Shown here one piece after another: positions 43,674-51,780 of a DNA stretch of 64,000 nucleotides. A model generated the notes under the pieces. The model was not told where the DNA came from, searched no databases, and was given only the letters and a program-made list of their open reading frames with translations. The DNA comes from Labilibaculum euxinicum (GTDB lineage Bacteria > Bacteroidota > Bacteroidia > Bacteroidales > Marinifilaceae), in the NCBI RefSeq assembly GCF_009795715.1, contig NZ_WTCR01000007.1, positions 1 to 64,000 on the forward strand, read 5' to 3'. Numbering within the stretch: position 1 is the stretch's first letter; every line of letters starts with the position of its first letter. Both the position numbers and the translations under genes were made by a program.

Positions 43674-45191
43674 ATGGAAAAATGCATGGTTAAAACCCCA
43701 TACCGAAACATAACTTGCGGAAAATCGATTCCACCGCACAATGTTCACGCTATTTCTGTTAGTCTTCCAACTATTCAGGATGTATATTCCTATGAAGAAA
43801 ATAAGAATAACTGGCGGAATTGCATGGAAACAGGCTATCCCCGCTTTTTCTGTCATCCTTACGAAAAAAAGGTTATTGAATATTTTAAGGCTCATTTTTC
43901 AATTAGCGAAGAGAAACATCTCTTCCTGTTTCCATCAAAATCCTCCTGTCAACTTGTAAGTAGTTTTTTTGAACTTAATTTCAAAGAATATGAATTAAAC
44001 GGAATCTTCACCATTTCTGTTGATTCGCAAAATCCTGCTCTCAAAAAAGCATGCGACTTTATTCAGCATACCGGACACAAAGTTTTTTCGAGACAATTAG
44101 AGGATTTCTTACTCAAGCTAAAACTCATAAACAATCCCCATCAAGAGGAAATGCTTTCTACTAATCCGGAACAGCACGTTAAACAAGAACTCCAAAAACA
44201 GTTCCTGCTAGATAAGAATCAAAATATTGAACTATTTTCGAGTGGAATGAATGCGATATATTCTCTTTTTGAGGGCATTAATCAAATTCAAAAGCTAAAA
44301 AAAGCCATTGTTTTTATTCAATATGGTTGGTTATACACCGATACCATAGATATTTTGAGAAAGTACAGTGAATCTTATTTGGAGCTAATCTCTGTTTATG
44401 ACGAGAAAGAATTACTATTGGTAATTGAAGCTAACAAAGAGAAAATTGCCGCAGTATTTACCGAAATTCCAACCAATCCTTTTCTTCATACTCCTAATTT
44501 GCCTTTTCTATATTCGCATTTAAGCAAGCTCGATATCCCATTAATTGTGGATGGAACCATTGGAACATGCGTGAATATGAATTATCTGCCTTATTGTGAT
44601 TTTGCGGTGGAAAGCCTCACAAAATTTGCATCTGGAATGGCTGATGTTATGGCTGGTTGTATTGTTCCAAATCCTAATTCGAACTGGACAAAGAACAATT
44701 TGGTTGATTTAAAACCCTACCAACAAGAATTATACAGAAGAGATTTGGAAAGAATTGCATTTCAAATTTCAGGTATGGAATCGAGAGTTAAATCCATTCG
44801 AAAAAATGCATTCGAATTGGCTCTTTTTTTCGAATCCCATCCTGCAGTAAAAACCGTTAATTGGTCGCACAATAAAAAAAACACAGCAAACTATTCGAAA
44901 ATTGAGAAAGAGGAAAACAACTATGCCGGATTAATTTCTATTGAATTTAATGGCTCCATTGAAAAATTTTATAATGCTCTTGAACTTCCCAAAGGTCCAA
45001 GTCTTGGCACAGAATTCACATTGGTAATGCCTTATTTTTATTTGGCTCATTACGATTTGATTAAGACCAAAGAAGGACGAAAACTACTTGCCGAAAAGGG
45101 AATCAACTGGGAATTGGTTCGGATATCAGTCGGCACTGAGCCAATCGAAGAATTAATCAGCATTTTCGAAAAAGCCTTGAATCAAATCTAA
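43674..45191 (+). CDS. Divergent PLP-dependent enzyme of the cystathionine gamma-synthase fold
   Basis: A 505-residue PLP enzyme whose C-terminal 350 residues match the Cys/Met metabolism family: SSGMNAIYS near 190, EIPTNPFLHTPN near 265, the probable cofactor lysine in ESLTKFASG near 318, and VRISVGTEP at the end. The first roughly 150 residues hold an additional segment. It is probably the partner of the preceding enzyme, either a heteromeric subunit or the second trans-sulfuration step. The catalytic lysine is retained, so it is unlikely to be dead. Confidence 0.78.
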   Translation: MEKCMVKTPYRNITCGKSIPPHNVHAISVSLPTIQDVYSYEENKNNWRNCMETGYPRFFCHPYEKKVIEYFKAHFSISEEKHLFLFPSKSSCQLVSSFFELNFKEYELNGIFTISVDSQNPALKKACDFIQHTGHKVFSRQLEDFLLKLKLINNPHQEEMLSTNPEQHVKQELQKQFLLDKNQNIELFSSGMNAIYSLFEGINQIQKLKKAIVFIQYGWLYTDTIDILRKYSESYLELISVYDEKELLLVIEANKEKIAAVFTEIPTNPFLHTPNLPFLYSHLSKLDIPLIVDGTIGTCVNMNYLPYCDFAVESLTKFASGMADVMAGCIVPNPNSNWTKNNLVDLKPYQQELYRRDLERIAFQISGMESRVKSIRKNAFELALFFESHPAVKTVNWSHNKKNTANYSKIEKEENNYAGLISIEFNGSIEKFYNALELPKGPSLGTEFTLVMPYFYLAHYDLIKTKEGRKLLAEKGINWELVRISVGTEPIEELISIFEKALNQI

Positions 45192-45218
45192 AGAACTCCG
45201 AATCTCATTCGGAGTTCT
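45192..45218. terminator. Bidirectional intrinsic terminator
   Basis: A 12-base stem AGAACTCCGAAT / ATTCGGAGTTCT with a three-base loop and T/A-rich flanks, placed between the convergent PLP-enzyme and Old Yellow Enzyme genes. Confidence 0.85.
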
Positions 45219-45230
45219 TAATTTTAAAAT

Positions 45231-46313
45231 CTATGAAAGAGCCGGATAGTCGGTATATCCAACTTCATTACCTCCATAAAAAGTTTCTTTATTAGCTGCA
45301 TTCAATTCAGCTCCTTGTTCAAATCGTTTTTCTAAATCAGGATTGGCTAAATAGGGTACTCCGAAAGAAACCAATTCTGCTTTTTTAGAAGCAATAACTT
45401 TATGACCTGTCTCTTTCGTAAATCCTCCATTCACCATTCGAACGCCTTTGTACTGTTTTCCGTAATAATCAACCACATCCTTTATCAATTGAGGGTGATC
45501 ATCAAGAGGCATCAATGGTTCAATCAAATGCAAATAAGAAAGATCATATGCATTCAATTTATCAATCACATAATTAAAAATTGATGTTGGATCCGAATCT
45601 CCCATATCATTAAACAAACCACTGGGCGAAAGACGAATACCTACCGATGAAGAATCCCAAACCTGCAGTGTTGCGTCTAAAACTTCAAACAAAAAACGAG
45701 CTCGATTCTCTACTGTTCCACCATATTTATCGGTTCGATGATTTGTTTTATCTTCTAAAAACTGATCGATTAAGTAACCATTTGCTGCATGAATTTCAAC
45801 GCCGTCAAAACCTGCATCCTTCGCATGTTTCGCTGCTTTTTTATAATCTTCCACAATGGCTGCAATCTCCTCTGTTTCCAAAGCTCTGGGAGTCACAAAA
45901 TCTTTTAATCCTTCATAAGTAAATGCTTGTCCTGCAGGACGAACAGCAGAAGGTGATACCGGCAATTCTCCATTGTGAAAATCGGGATGCGAAATCCGCC
46001 CAACATGCCATAGTTGAATAAATATCTTCCCGCCTTTATCATGAACAGCTTTTGTAATTTGTTTCCAACCATCAACCTGTTCTTTACTATAAATCCCAGG
46101 CGTTGCCGGATAACCCATTCCCTGAGGTGATATTTGACTCGCCTCTGATATGATTAAACCTGCTCCTGCTCTTTGTTTGTAGTACTCTGCCATCAATTTT
46201 GTCGGAATATTTCCTTCTCCGGCTCTGTTTCTGGTCATTGGAGCCATTACCATTCTATTTCCCAATTCGATTTTACCAATCGCAAAAGGAGTCAATAATG
46301 TATTTTTATTCAT
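45231..46313 (-). CDS. Alkene reductase, Old Yellow Enzyme family
   Basis: A 360-residue FMN-dependent ene-reductase with a TIM barrel. Family blocks visible are MVMAPMTRNRA near the N-terminus, IQLWHVGRISHP, GFDGVEIHAANGYLIDQFL (about 170-188) with the His-Ala-Asn substrate motif, and MVNGGFTKETG near the C-terminus. It reduces activated C=C bonds or nitro compounds with NAD(P)H. Probably NemA-like. It is monocistronic. Confidence 0.94.
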   Translation of the reverse strand: MNKNTLLTPFAIGKIELGNRMVMAPMTRNRAGEGNIPTKLMAEYYKQRAGAGLIISEASQISPQGMGYPATPGIYSKEQVDGWKQITKAVHDKGGKIFIQLWHVGRISHPDFHNGELPVSPSAVRPAGQAFTYEGLKDFVTPRALETEEIAAIVEDYKKAAKHAKDAGFDGVEIHAANGYLIDQFLEDKTNHRTDKYGGTVENRARFLFEVLDATLQVWDSSSVGIRLSPSGLFNDMGDSDPTSIFNYVIDKLNAYDLSYLHLIEPLMPLDDHPQLIKDVVDYYGKQYKGVRMVNGGFTKETGHKVIASKKAELVSFGVPYLANPDLEKRFEQGAELNAANKETFYGGNEVGYTDYPALS

Positions 46314-46497
46314 CTTCTTTTTCGTTATTTTTATTTAATCAAGATATAAATAAGATTCTGATTTCTAAAAAAAGAAATATTAGAGATAAGTATAAATGAA
46401 TTTATAGTTGCTATTTATTATTGAGCAAGAAAACAATCAAGTTGAATTTCTATTGATCTCAAGATTGGTTTGTATCTTCGCTAAAAATTTGAAAAGA

Positions 46498-46574
46498 ATG
46501 AAACGTCTGTGATTTAATAATTATTAACTCATACATGAGCATGATTGTTTAATCAAGATAAATTCCTTCTGACA
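46498..46574 (+). promoter_or_regulatory. 77-bp palindromic leader element, copy 2
   Basis: The partner of 40522-40598. The inner dyad CTCAT / ATGAG and most of the outer dyad are unchanged; eight substitutions separate the copies, and one in the outer dyad (A to G) would give a G-T pair. It ends 22 bp before the U32-family start, nearly the same spacing as at batE. A TATCTTCG at 46473-46480, one base off the -7 box, is just upstream. Confidence 0.8.
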
Positions 46575-46595
46575 TCTTTAAACAATTTCAGACAC

Positions 46596-48416
46596 ATGAA
46601 ACAAATAGAACTATTAGCTCCAGCCAAAAATCTGGAAACAGGAATGGCTGCCATTAATTACGGAGCTGATGCTATATATATTGGTGCACCTAAATTTGGT
46701 GCCCGATCAGCCGCAGGAAATACTCTCGAAGATATTGGGGAGTTGATTAAATATGCTCATAAATACTGGGCGAAAGTATTCATCACGATGAATACGATTC
46801 TATATGACCATGAATTAAAAGAAGCTGAAGAGCTGATTCATCAACTTTATAAACTTGGGGCTGATGCTCTGATTGTTCAGGATATGGGAGTTCTGGAAAT
46901 GAATCTTCCTCCTATCGAACTTCATGCCAGCACCCAAACTCATAATTACGATCTCGATCGGATTAAATTTTTGGAACAAGTAGGATTTAAACGAATTATT
47001 CTTGCCCGGGAGCTTTCTCTGGATCAGATTAAAGAAATAAGAAAAAACACCACGGCAGAGCTTGAATATTTTATTCACGGCGCATTATGTGTTTCACTTA
47101 GTGGGCAGTGCTATTTCTCTCATGCTGTTGGCGGACGCTCTGCAAATCGCGGAGAATGCAGTCAGGCTTGCCGGATGAAATACGATTTAGTTGACGGAGA
47201 AGGAAAAGTAATTGCGAAAGACAAGCACCTGCTCTCTTTAAAAGACCTGAATCTATCCGGTCATATGAAAGAATTGGTGGAAAGCGGCATTTGCTCTCTG
47301 AAAATTGAGGGACGTTTAAAAGACAGTTCCTATCTAAAGAATGTTACAAACTATTACAGAAAAGAATTAGATGATGTTTTTACAAAGAAAAAAGAATTTG
47401 AAAAAGCATCGTCAGGGACAGTTAAACCAAACTTTGAACCGGATTTAGAGAGAACTTTTAACCGCGGTTTCACCAACTATTTTTTTACAGGTAGAATTCC
47501 CGAAATCGCAAATTTCCACACGCCAAAATCATTAGGAAAAGAAATTGGTAAGATTGTTGACATCCGAAAAGATCATTTTATAATTGATACCAAATTTGAA
47601 ATTCACAATGGTGATGGTCTTTGCTTTTTTAATCACAATAAGCTGTTAAAAGGAATTCTGGTGAATGGAGTAAAAGGGAAACAGGTTTTCCCAAATGATA
47701 TGAGCATGCTGGTTAAAGGTGCTGTTTTGTATCGTAATAACGATCACGAATTTGCCAAAACGCTTAAAAGAGACAACTCTATCAGAAGAATTTCAGCGGA
47801 TCTTTTTCTGGAATTTAAAGAAAATATTCTGACCTTATTTGCTGCAGATGAAGACGGCATTAGTGCTTCGGTTCAACTTAAGGAAAAGTTTGAATTGGCC
47901 CGCAATGCTGAAATGGCAATTACTAATCTTAAAAATCAATTATCAAAATCGGGAGATTCAATCTACTCGATCAATTCCATTGAAACCAACTTTACTAAAG
48001 CACCCTTTGTTCAGGCCAAAGTGCTGAATGAGCTGCGCCGACAGGTTCTTGATTCTTTAACTGAAAATCGGCTTAATGCATTTCAACAGCCCAAAACGAA
48101 AGCGCTAATCTCGCATCCCCAATATCATACAAAAAACCTGAATTATATGGGTAATGTAGTCAATTGTAAGGCCGAAGAGTTTTATCACAAGTGTGGGGTC
48201 GAAAAAATCGAAAAAGGTTTTGAACTACAATCCAATTTCAAAGGGAAAACAATCATGACCACAAAGCATTGTTTGCGTCATGAATTTGGTATGTGCAACA
48301 AGGAGGTTAGTACCGGACAAAAAACAAATCAACCATTGTATCTTGTTGATAATAAAAATCGTTACAAACTTGAATTTCAGTGCCAGCGATGCGAAATGAA
48401 AATCATTTTTGAATAG
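46596..48416 (+). CDS. Peptidase U32 family protein (RlhA/TrhP-like)
   Basis: A 606-residue U32 protein. The signature EYFIHGALCVSLSGQC (about 158-173) and a further GRSANRGECSQACR give a cysteine group, and the C-terminal CLRHEFGMCN and CQRCEMK give more cysteines. E. coli relatives RlhA and TrhP hydroxylate 23S rRNA C2501 and tRNA U34; the cysteines likely bind iron-sulfur. The start is set at ATG 46596 where the conserved MKQIELLAPA begins; the frame is open upstream through the repeated leader element. An RNA hydroxylase role is inferred from the family. Confidence 0.9.
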   Translation: MKQIELLAPAKNLETGMAAINYGADAIYIGAPKFGARSAAGNTLEDIGELIKYAHKYWAKVFITMNTILYDHELKEAEELIHQLYKLGADALIVQDMGVLEMNLPPIELHASTQTHNYDLDRIKFLEQVGFKRIILARELSLDQIKEIRKNTTAELEYFIHGALCVSLSGQCYFSHAVGGRSANRGECSQACRMKYDLVDGEGKVIAKDKHLLSLKDLNLSGHMKELVESGICSLKIEGRLKDSSYLKNVTNYYRKELDDVFTKKKEFEKASSGTVKPNFEPDLERTFNRGFTNYFFTGRIPEIANFHTPKSLGKEIGKIVDIRKDHFIIDTKFEIHNGDGLCFFNHNKLLKGILVNGVKGKQVFPNDMSMLVKGAVLYRNNDHEFAKTLKRDNSIRRISADLFLEFKENILTLFAADEDGISASVQLKEKFELARNAEMAITNLKNQLSKSGDSIYSINSIETNFTKAPFVQAKVLNELRRQVLDSLTENRLNAFQQPKTKALISHPQYHTKNLNYMGNVVNCKAEEFYHKCGVEKIEKGFELQSNFKGKTIMTTKHCLRHEFGMCNKEVSTGQKTNQPLYLVDNKNRYKLEFQCQRCEMKIIFE

Positions 48417-48455
48417 AACAAACCGAAATTCGAACCCTATTTAAGAATATTAGCT

Positions 48456-49103
48456 ATGGTTCACTATATAGAAGAATTAATTCGTGAGGGAGAACATCAG
48501 CAACAGGATTTTAAATTCTGTATTACTGATTCCCGAAAAATTGCCAGATCATTATCTGCTTTTGCCAATACCGATGGTGGGAAATTACTTATTGGTGTAA
48601 AAGACAATGGGAAAATTGCCGGAGCAAAAGTAGAAGAAGAATTCCACATGATAAAAGCTGCGGCTGATATGTACAGTCGTCCTAAAATTGCTTTCGAGAG
48701 CAAAGTCTGGCAAATAAGCGGTAAAAATGTTTTGGAAATCACTGTACCACCTTCCAAAAAAATGCCTCATTATGCCGAAAATGAAAAAGGAAAATGGTTG
48801 GCGTACCTACGAAAAGACGATGAAAATATTCTGGCAAACAAAGTTCTTCTTGAAGTTTGGAAACGAAAGTCAAAACCAATCGGCACCTATTTAAAATACA
48901 CCGAAACAGAAGCCGTTTTAATGGAATACCTTAATCGTAATCAAGAGATTAGTCTCAATCAATATTGCAGAATTGCAAAAATTAGTCGCTACAAGGCAGA
49001 ACGGATATTAGTGAAACTAATTTGCTGGAATGTTATTGAATTAAACTTTTATGCAGGAGGTACCAAATACCTCATAAAACGAGAAAAAATTTCAAGAATA
49101 TAA
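48456..49103 (+). CDS. AlbA_2 (Schlafen-type) domain protein
   Basis: A 215-residue protein with an N-terminal AlbA_2 domain (about 5-125): EGEHQQQDFKF, then FANTDGGKLLIGVKDNGKI, and a VPPSKKMPHY segment. The C-terminus (about 145-205) is a winged-helix-like region. AlbA_2 domains bind nucleic acids or nucleotides and occur in regulators; the function here is unknown. It starts 40 bp after the U32 gene, probably in one transcript. Confidence 0.82.
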   Translation: MVHYIEELIREGEHQQQDFKFCITDSRKIARSLSAFANTDGGKLLIGVKDNGKIAGAKVEEEFHMIKAAADMYSRPKIAFESKVWQISGKNVLEITVPPSKKMPHYAENEKGKWLAYLRKDDENILANKVLLEVWKRKSKPIGTYLKYTETEAVLMEYLNRNQEISLNQYCRIAKISRYKAERILVKLICWNVIELNFYAGGTKYLIKREKISRI

Positions 49104-49190
49104 AACACGTCAGTCAAAGACTATTTAGTTCCATCGACTTGATTATGTGTGGATTTGTACAATTAGAACATAAAAAAAAAGCACAAAAAA

Positions 49191-49361
49191 ACCGCACTAA
49201 TTAATAGGATTTTAAACTCCTAAATGACAGGATTTGAGTGCCAGCCTGATCAAGTATCCCCTGTGCCGAAACAACCCGAAGGTTGGGGCCCGCTTTAGCA
49301 AGCATGTAGCTTTCTCGGTATCTTATAAATGTTGAGTTTAACAATCGATAATTAATGCGGT
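49191..49361 (+). ncRNA. ssrS: 6S RNA (RNA polymerase regulator)
   Basis: A 171-nt RNA that fits 6S RNA, which binds the RNA polymerase holoenzyme by imitating an open promoter. CCCCTGTGCCGA (about 49258-49269) resembles the 5' side of the E. coli 6S central region (CCCCUGAGCCGA), and AGCAAGCATG..CTCGGT resembles the opposite strand. The fold is supported: the closing stem pairs ACCGCACTAATTA at 49191 with its near-complement ending at 49361, an inner stem pairs TAAACTC with GAGTTTA, and a small hairpin CAACCC-GAA-GGTTG is at the apex. It lies between the AlbA_2 gene and tatD-like gene. The ends are set from pairing. Confidence 0.8.
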
Positions 49362-49567
49362 ATGCTATTATCTTATTTCCAAAGAACGTTCTCTTATTAC
49401 TTGCAAGCTAATGAAGAATCTCTGCTTTTGCAAGGCTTACGGTGTATTTTTTATACAAAATTAAACAAATTCACATTTCCAATTACTCAATGCACAAGTT
49501 ATTAAAACGTTATACAGTCAAGACCACCTGCTTAAATCACGAAATTTGGATCAATCAGCAATATTTG

Positions 49568-49575
49568 TATTTTTG
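49568..49575 (+). promoter_or_regulatory. -7 promoter box before the TatD gene
   Basis: TATTTTTG, a perfect TAnnTTTG match, ends only eight bases before the ATG at 49584. This implies an extremely short or absent 5' leader. Confidence 0.45.
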
Positions 49576-49583
49576 CCAAAAAA

Positions 49584-50252
49584 ATGACTTTGTCGGTGGC
49601 ACCCTATATCAATATTCATACACATAACTTTAGTTCTCAGTCCAATGTTCGTTCTATTCGATCAATTCAGCCGGAAGAACAACTGTTGGATAGTCAAACT
49701 ATGTATTATTCTGTAGGAATTCATCCATGGACAATTAAGTCCGTAAACATTCCTTCGGCATTGAATAAAATGAGAAATAGGGCTTCATACAAGTCAGTTT
49801 TAGCCATAGGAGAAATAGGGCTCGATCGAATCATCGAAACTCCTCTTTCCATTCAGAAAGAAATATTTTTGAAACAATTGCAGATAGCCGATCAGTTTAA
49901 TAAGCCTGTAATTATCCATTGCGTAAAATGTTATTCAGAAATAATCAGCATTCGTAAAAAAACAAATACTAAGCTGCCATGGATTATTCATGGATTTGTT
50001 AAGAACTTGCAAATTGCCGAAGATTTAATAGAATTGGGATGTTACATTTCATTTGGAAAGGCTTTACTGATTAATAAGAATTTACAACACATTTTCAAAA
50101 CACTTCCTGTAAAAAAAATATTTCTCGAAACGGATGACAGTGATACAGATATTGAAGAAATATACAAAAAGGCAGCTACTATAAAAGATCTTAAAATAGA
50201 GGATCTACAAAAAGAATTACTATCAAATTTTACGACCTGTTTTAATAAATGA
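49584..50252 (+). CDS. TatD family hydrolase
   Basis: A 222-residue TIM-barrel metal hydrolase, a little short for the family (about 255-265). The N-terminal INIHTHNF supplies two His ligands; GEIGLDRI carries the metal-bridging Glu; VIIHCVK and WIIHGFV the other His; and LETDDSD the Asp. TatD proteins have 3'-5' DNase or related activity. Its stop overlaps the start of tcdA by four bases. Confidence 0.88.
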   Translation: MTLSVAPYINIHTHNFSSQSNVRSIRSIQPEEQLLDSQTMYYSVGIHPWTIKSVNIPSALNKMRNRASYKSVLAIGEIGLDRIIETPLSIQKEIFLKQLQIADQFNKPVIIHCVKCYSEIISIRKKTNTKLPWIIHGFVKNLQIAEDLIELGCYISFGKALLINKNLQHIFKTLPVKKIFLETDDSDTDIEEIYKKAATIKDLKIEDLQKELLSNFTTCFNK

Positions 50253-50971
50253 TGAATACAGAATGGCTAAGCAGAACAGAACTGCTTCTGGGGAATGATA
50301 AATTGGACAAACTAAAAAATGCACATGTTCTTGTTGTTGGACTAGGTGGTGTTGGAGCTTACGCGGCAGAACAAATATGTCGTGCCGGTGTTGGAGAAAT
50401 GACCATTGTTGATGGCGACGATATTGAAATTACAAATATCAATCGTCAACTCCCCGCAAGTATCAGCAATCTGGGAAAAGATAAGGCAAAAGTAATGGGC
50501 GAACGTCTTTTGGATATCAATCCTAATTTAAAGCTCAACATCCTTAACGAATACCTTCGCGACGAGAGAATAATTGAAGTTTTACGAGAAAAAAAGTACG
50601 ACTATGTTTTAGATGCAATAGATACCTTAGCTCCAAAAATCTTTCTCATCTACCATAGCTTACAAAACAATCTGAAAATTGTGAGTGCAATGGGTGCAGG
50701 AGGTAAAATGGATCCAACGAAAATTCAGATTACTGATATATCAAAATCATATAACTGCAAATTGGCTAGAATGCTTCGTAAAAAACTTCACCAATTAGGA
50801 GTGCACGAAGGCGTACAGGTCGTTTTTTCTCCGGAAGATGTATCTAAAAATGCAGTAATACTCGCTGAAAGCAAAAATAAAAAATCAAATGTTGGTACTA
50901 TTTCATATATGCCTCCTCTATTCGGGTGCTTCTGCTCTTCGGTAGTAATAAATGGATTGCTATCAGATTAA
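50249..50971 (+). CDS. tcdA: tRNA threonylcarbamoyladenosine dehydratase
   Basis: A 240-residue ThiF/E1-like enzyme that cyclises t6A in tRNA to the hydantoin form ct6A. The nucleotide loop is LGGVGAYAAEQICRAGVG (about 31-48), with NINRQLPA and a later RMLRKKLHQLGV. The FVDAIDTLAPK-like block (YVLDAIDTLAPK) marks TcdA (YgdL). ATGATG gives two possible starts three bases apart, overlapping the TatD stop. Together they form an operon. Confidence 0.9.
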   Translation: MMNTEWLSRTELLLGNDKLDKLKNAHVLVVGLGGVGAYAAEQICRAGVGEMTIVDGDDIEITNINRQLPASISNLGKDKAKVMGERLLDINPNLKLNILNEYLRDERIIEVLREKKYDYVLDAIDTLAPKIFLIYHSLQNNLKIVSAMGAGGKMDPTKIQITDISKSYNCKLARMLRKKLHQLGVHEGVQVVFSPEDVSKNAVILAESKNKKSNVGTISYMPPLFGCFCSSVVINGLLSD

Positions 50972-51070
50972 TTATTTTTACAGCACAGAAAGCAACATTC
51001 CATGTTATTCTTTATAATATTTAGTACATTGACAAGAACTTACACATCATTATTTTCTAAATTAACTGAT

Positions 51071-51577
51071 ATGATCTACTACGATATTCTTCCTTCTCCC
51101 GTGGGTAATTTGTTGCTTGTAGCAGATGACAGTGGTTTAAAACAGATTCAGTTTGATGAAGGGAATCAATCAAATGGAATAAAACCAAATTGGATTAAAG
51201 ATTCCAATAAATTGAAAACGGTTGCCGATCAGTTAATTTCCTACTTTGCCAATGAGCGAACCACATTTGATGTGAAACTCTCACCTGACGGAACCGCTTT
51301 TCAAAAACAAATATGGAATCAACTTCTGAAGATTCCATATGGGAAAACATGTTCTTATCTGGATATTGCCTTAGCTATAAATAAACCTTCTGCGTGCAGA
51401 GCAATCGGAATGGCTAATTCTAAAAACCCAATTCCTATAATAATTCCTTGTCATCGGGTTATCGGAAAAAACGGGAAACTTACCGGTTATGCCGGAGGAC
51501 TATCCAATAAGGCTAAACTGCTGGAAATAGAAAACATTGATCTTACGCCCTCGAAAGATCAATATCTGCTGTTTTAA
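51071..51577 (+). CDS. ogt: Methylated-DNA-[protein]-cysteine S-methyltransferase
   Basis: A 168-residue DNA repair protein that transfers O6-alkyl groups from guanine to its own cysteine. The active site is IPCHRVIG with Cys at about 132, and FQKQIWNQLLKIPYGKT is the helix-turn-helix. The start is placed at ATG 51071 where the conserved YYDILPSPVG begins; a further upstream ATG would add 23 residues of no similarity. No Ada-type regulatory domain is present, hence Ogt. Confidence 0.92.
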   Translation: MIYYDILPSPVGNLLLVADDSGLKQIQFDEGNQSNGIKPNWIKDSNKLKTVADQLISYFANERTTFDVKLSPDGTAFQKQIWNQLLKIPYGKTCSYLDIALAINKPSACRAIGMANSKNPIPIIIPCHRVIGKNGKLTGYAGGLSNKAKLLEIENIDLTPSKDQYLLF

Positions 51578-51780
51578 ATGCTGTTTACCCTTTATCTATC
51601 AAGCTTTTCTATCTTATTCATGTTTTATGCGTTTTTCCTGAATAAGAAATATAAATACCCAAAATAGCTTTGATATCATTGACAAATAGGCTAACTTGCG
51701 CAAGGCAATTTTATAGCTAAATGCTATTGATTTAGCTTGTGAAATTTGCCAAAAAAATCATAAAATCAATATCCAATTAC

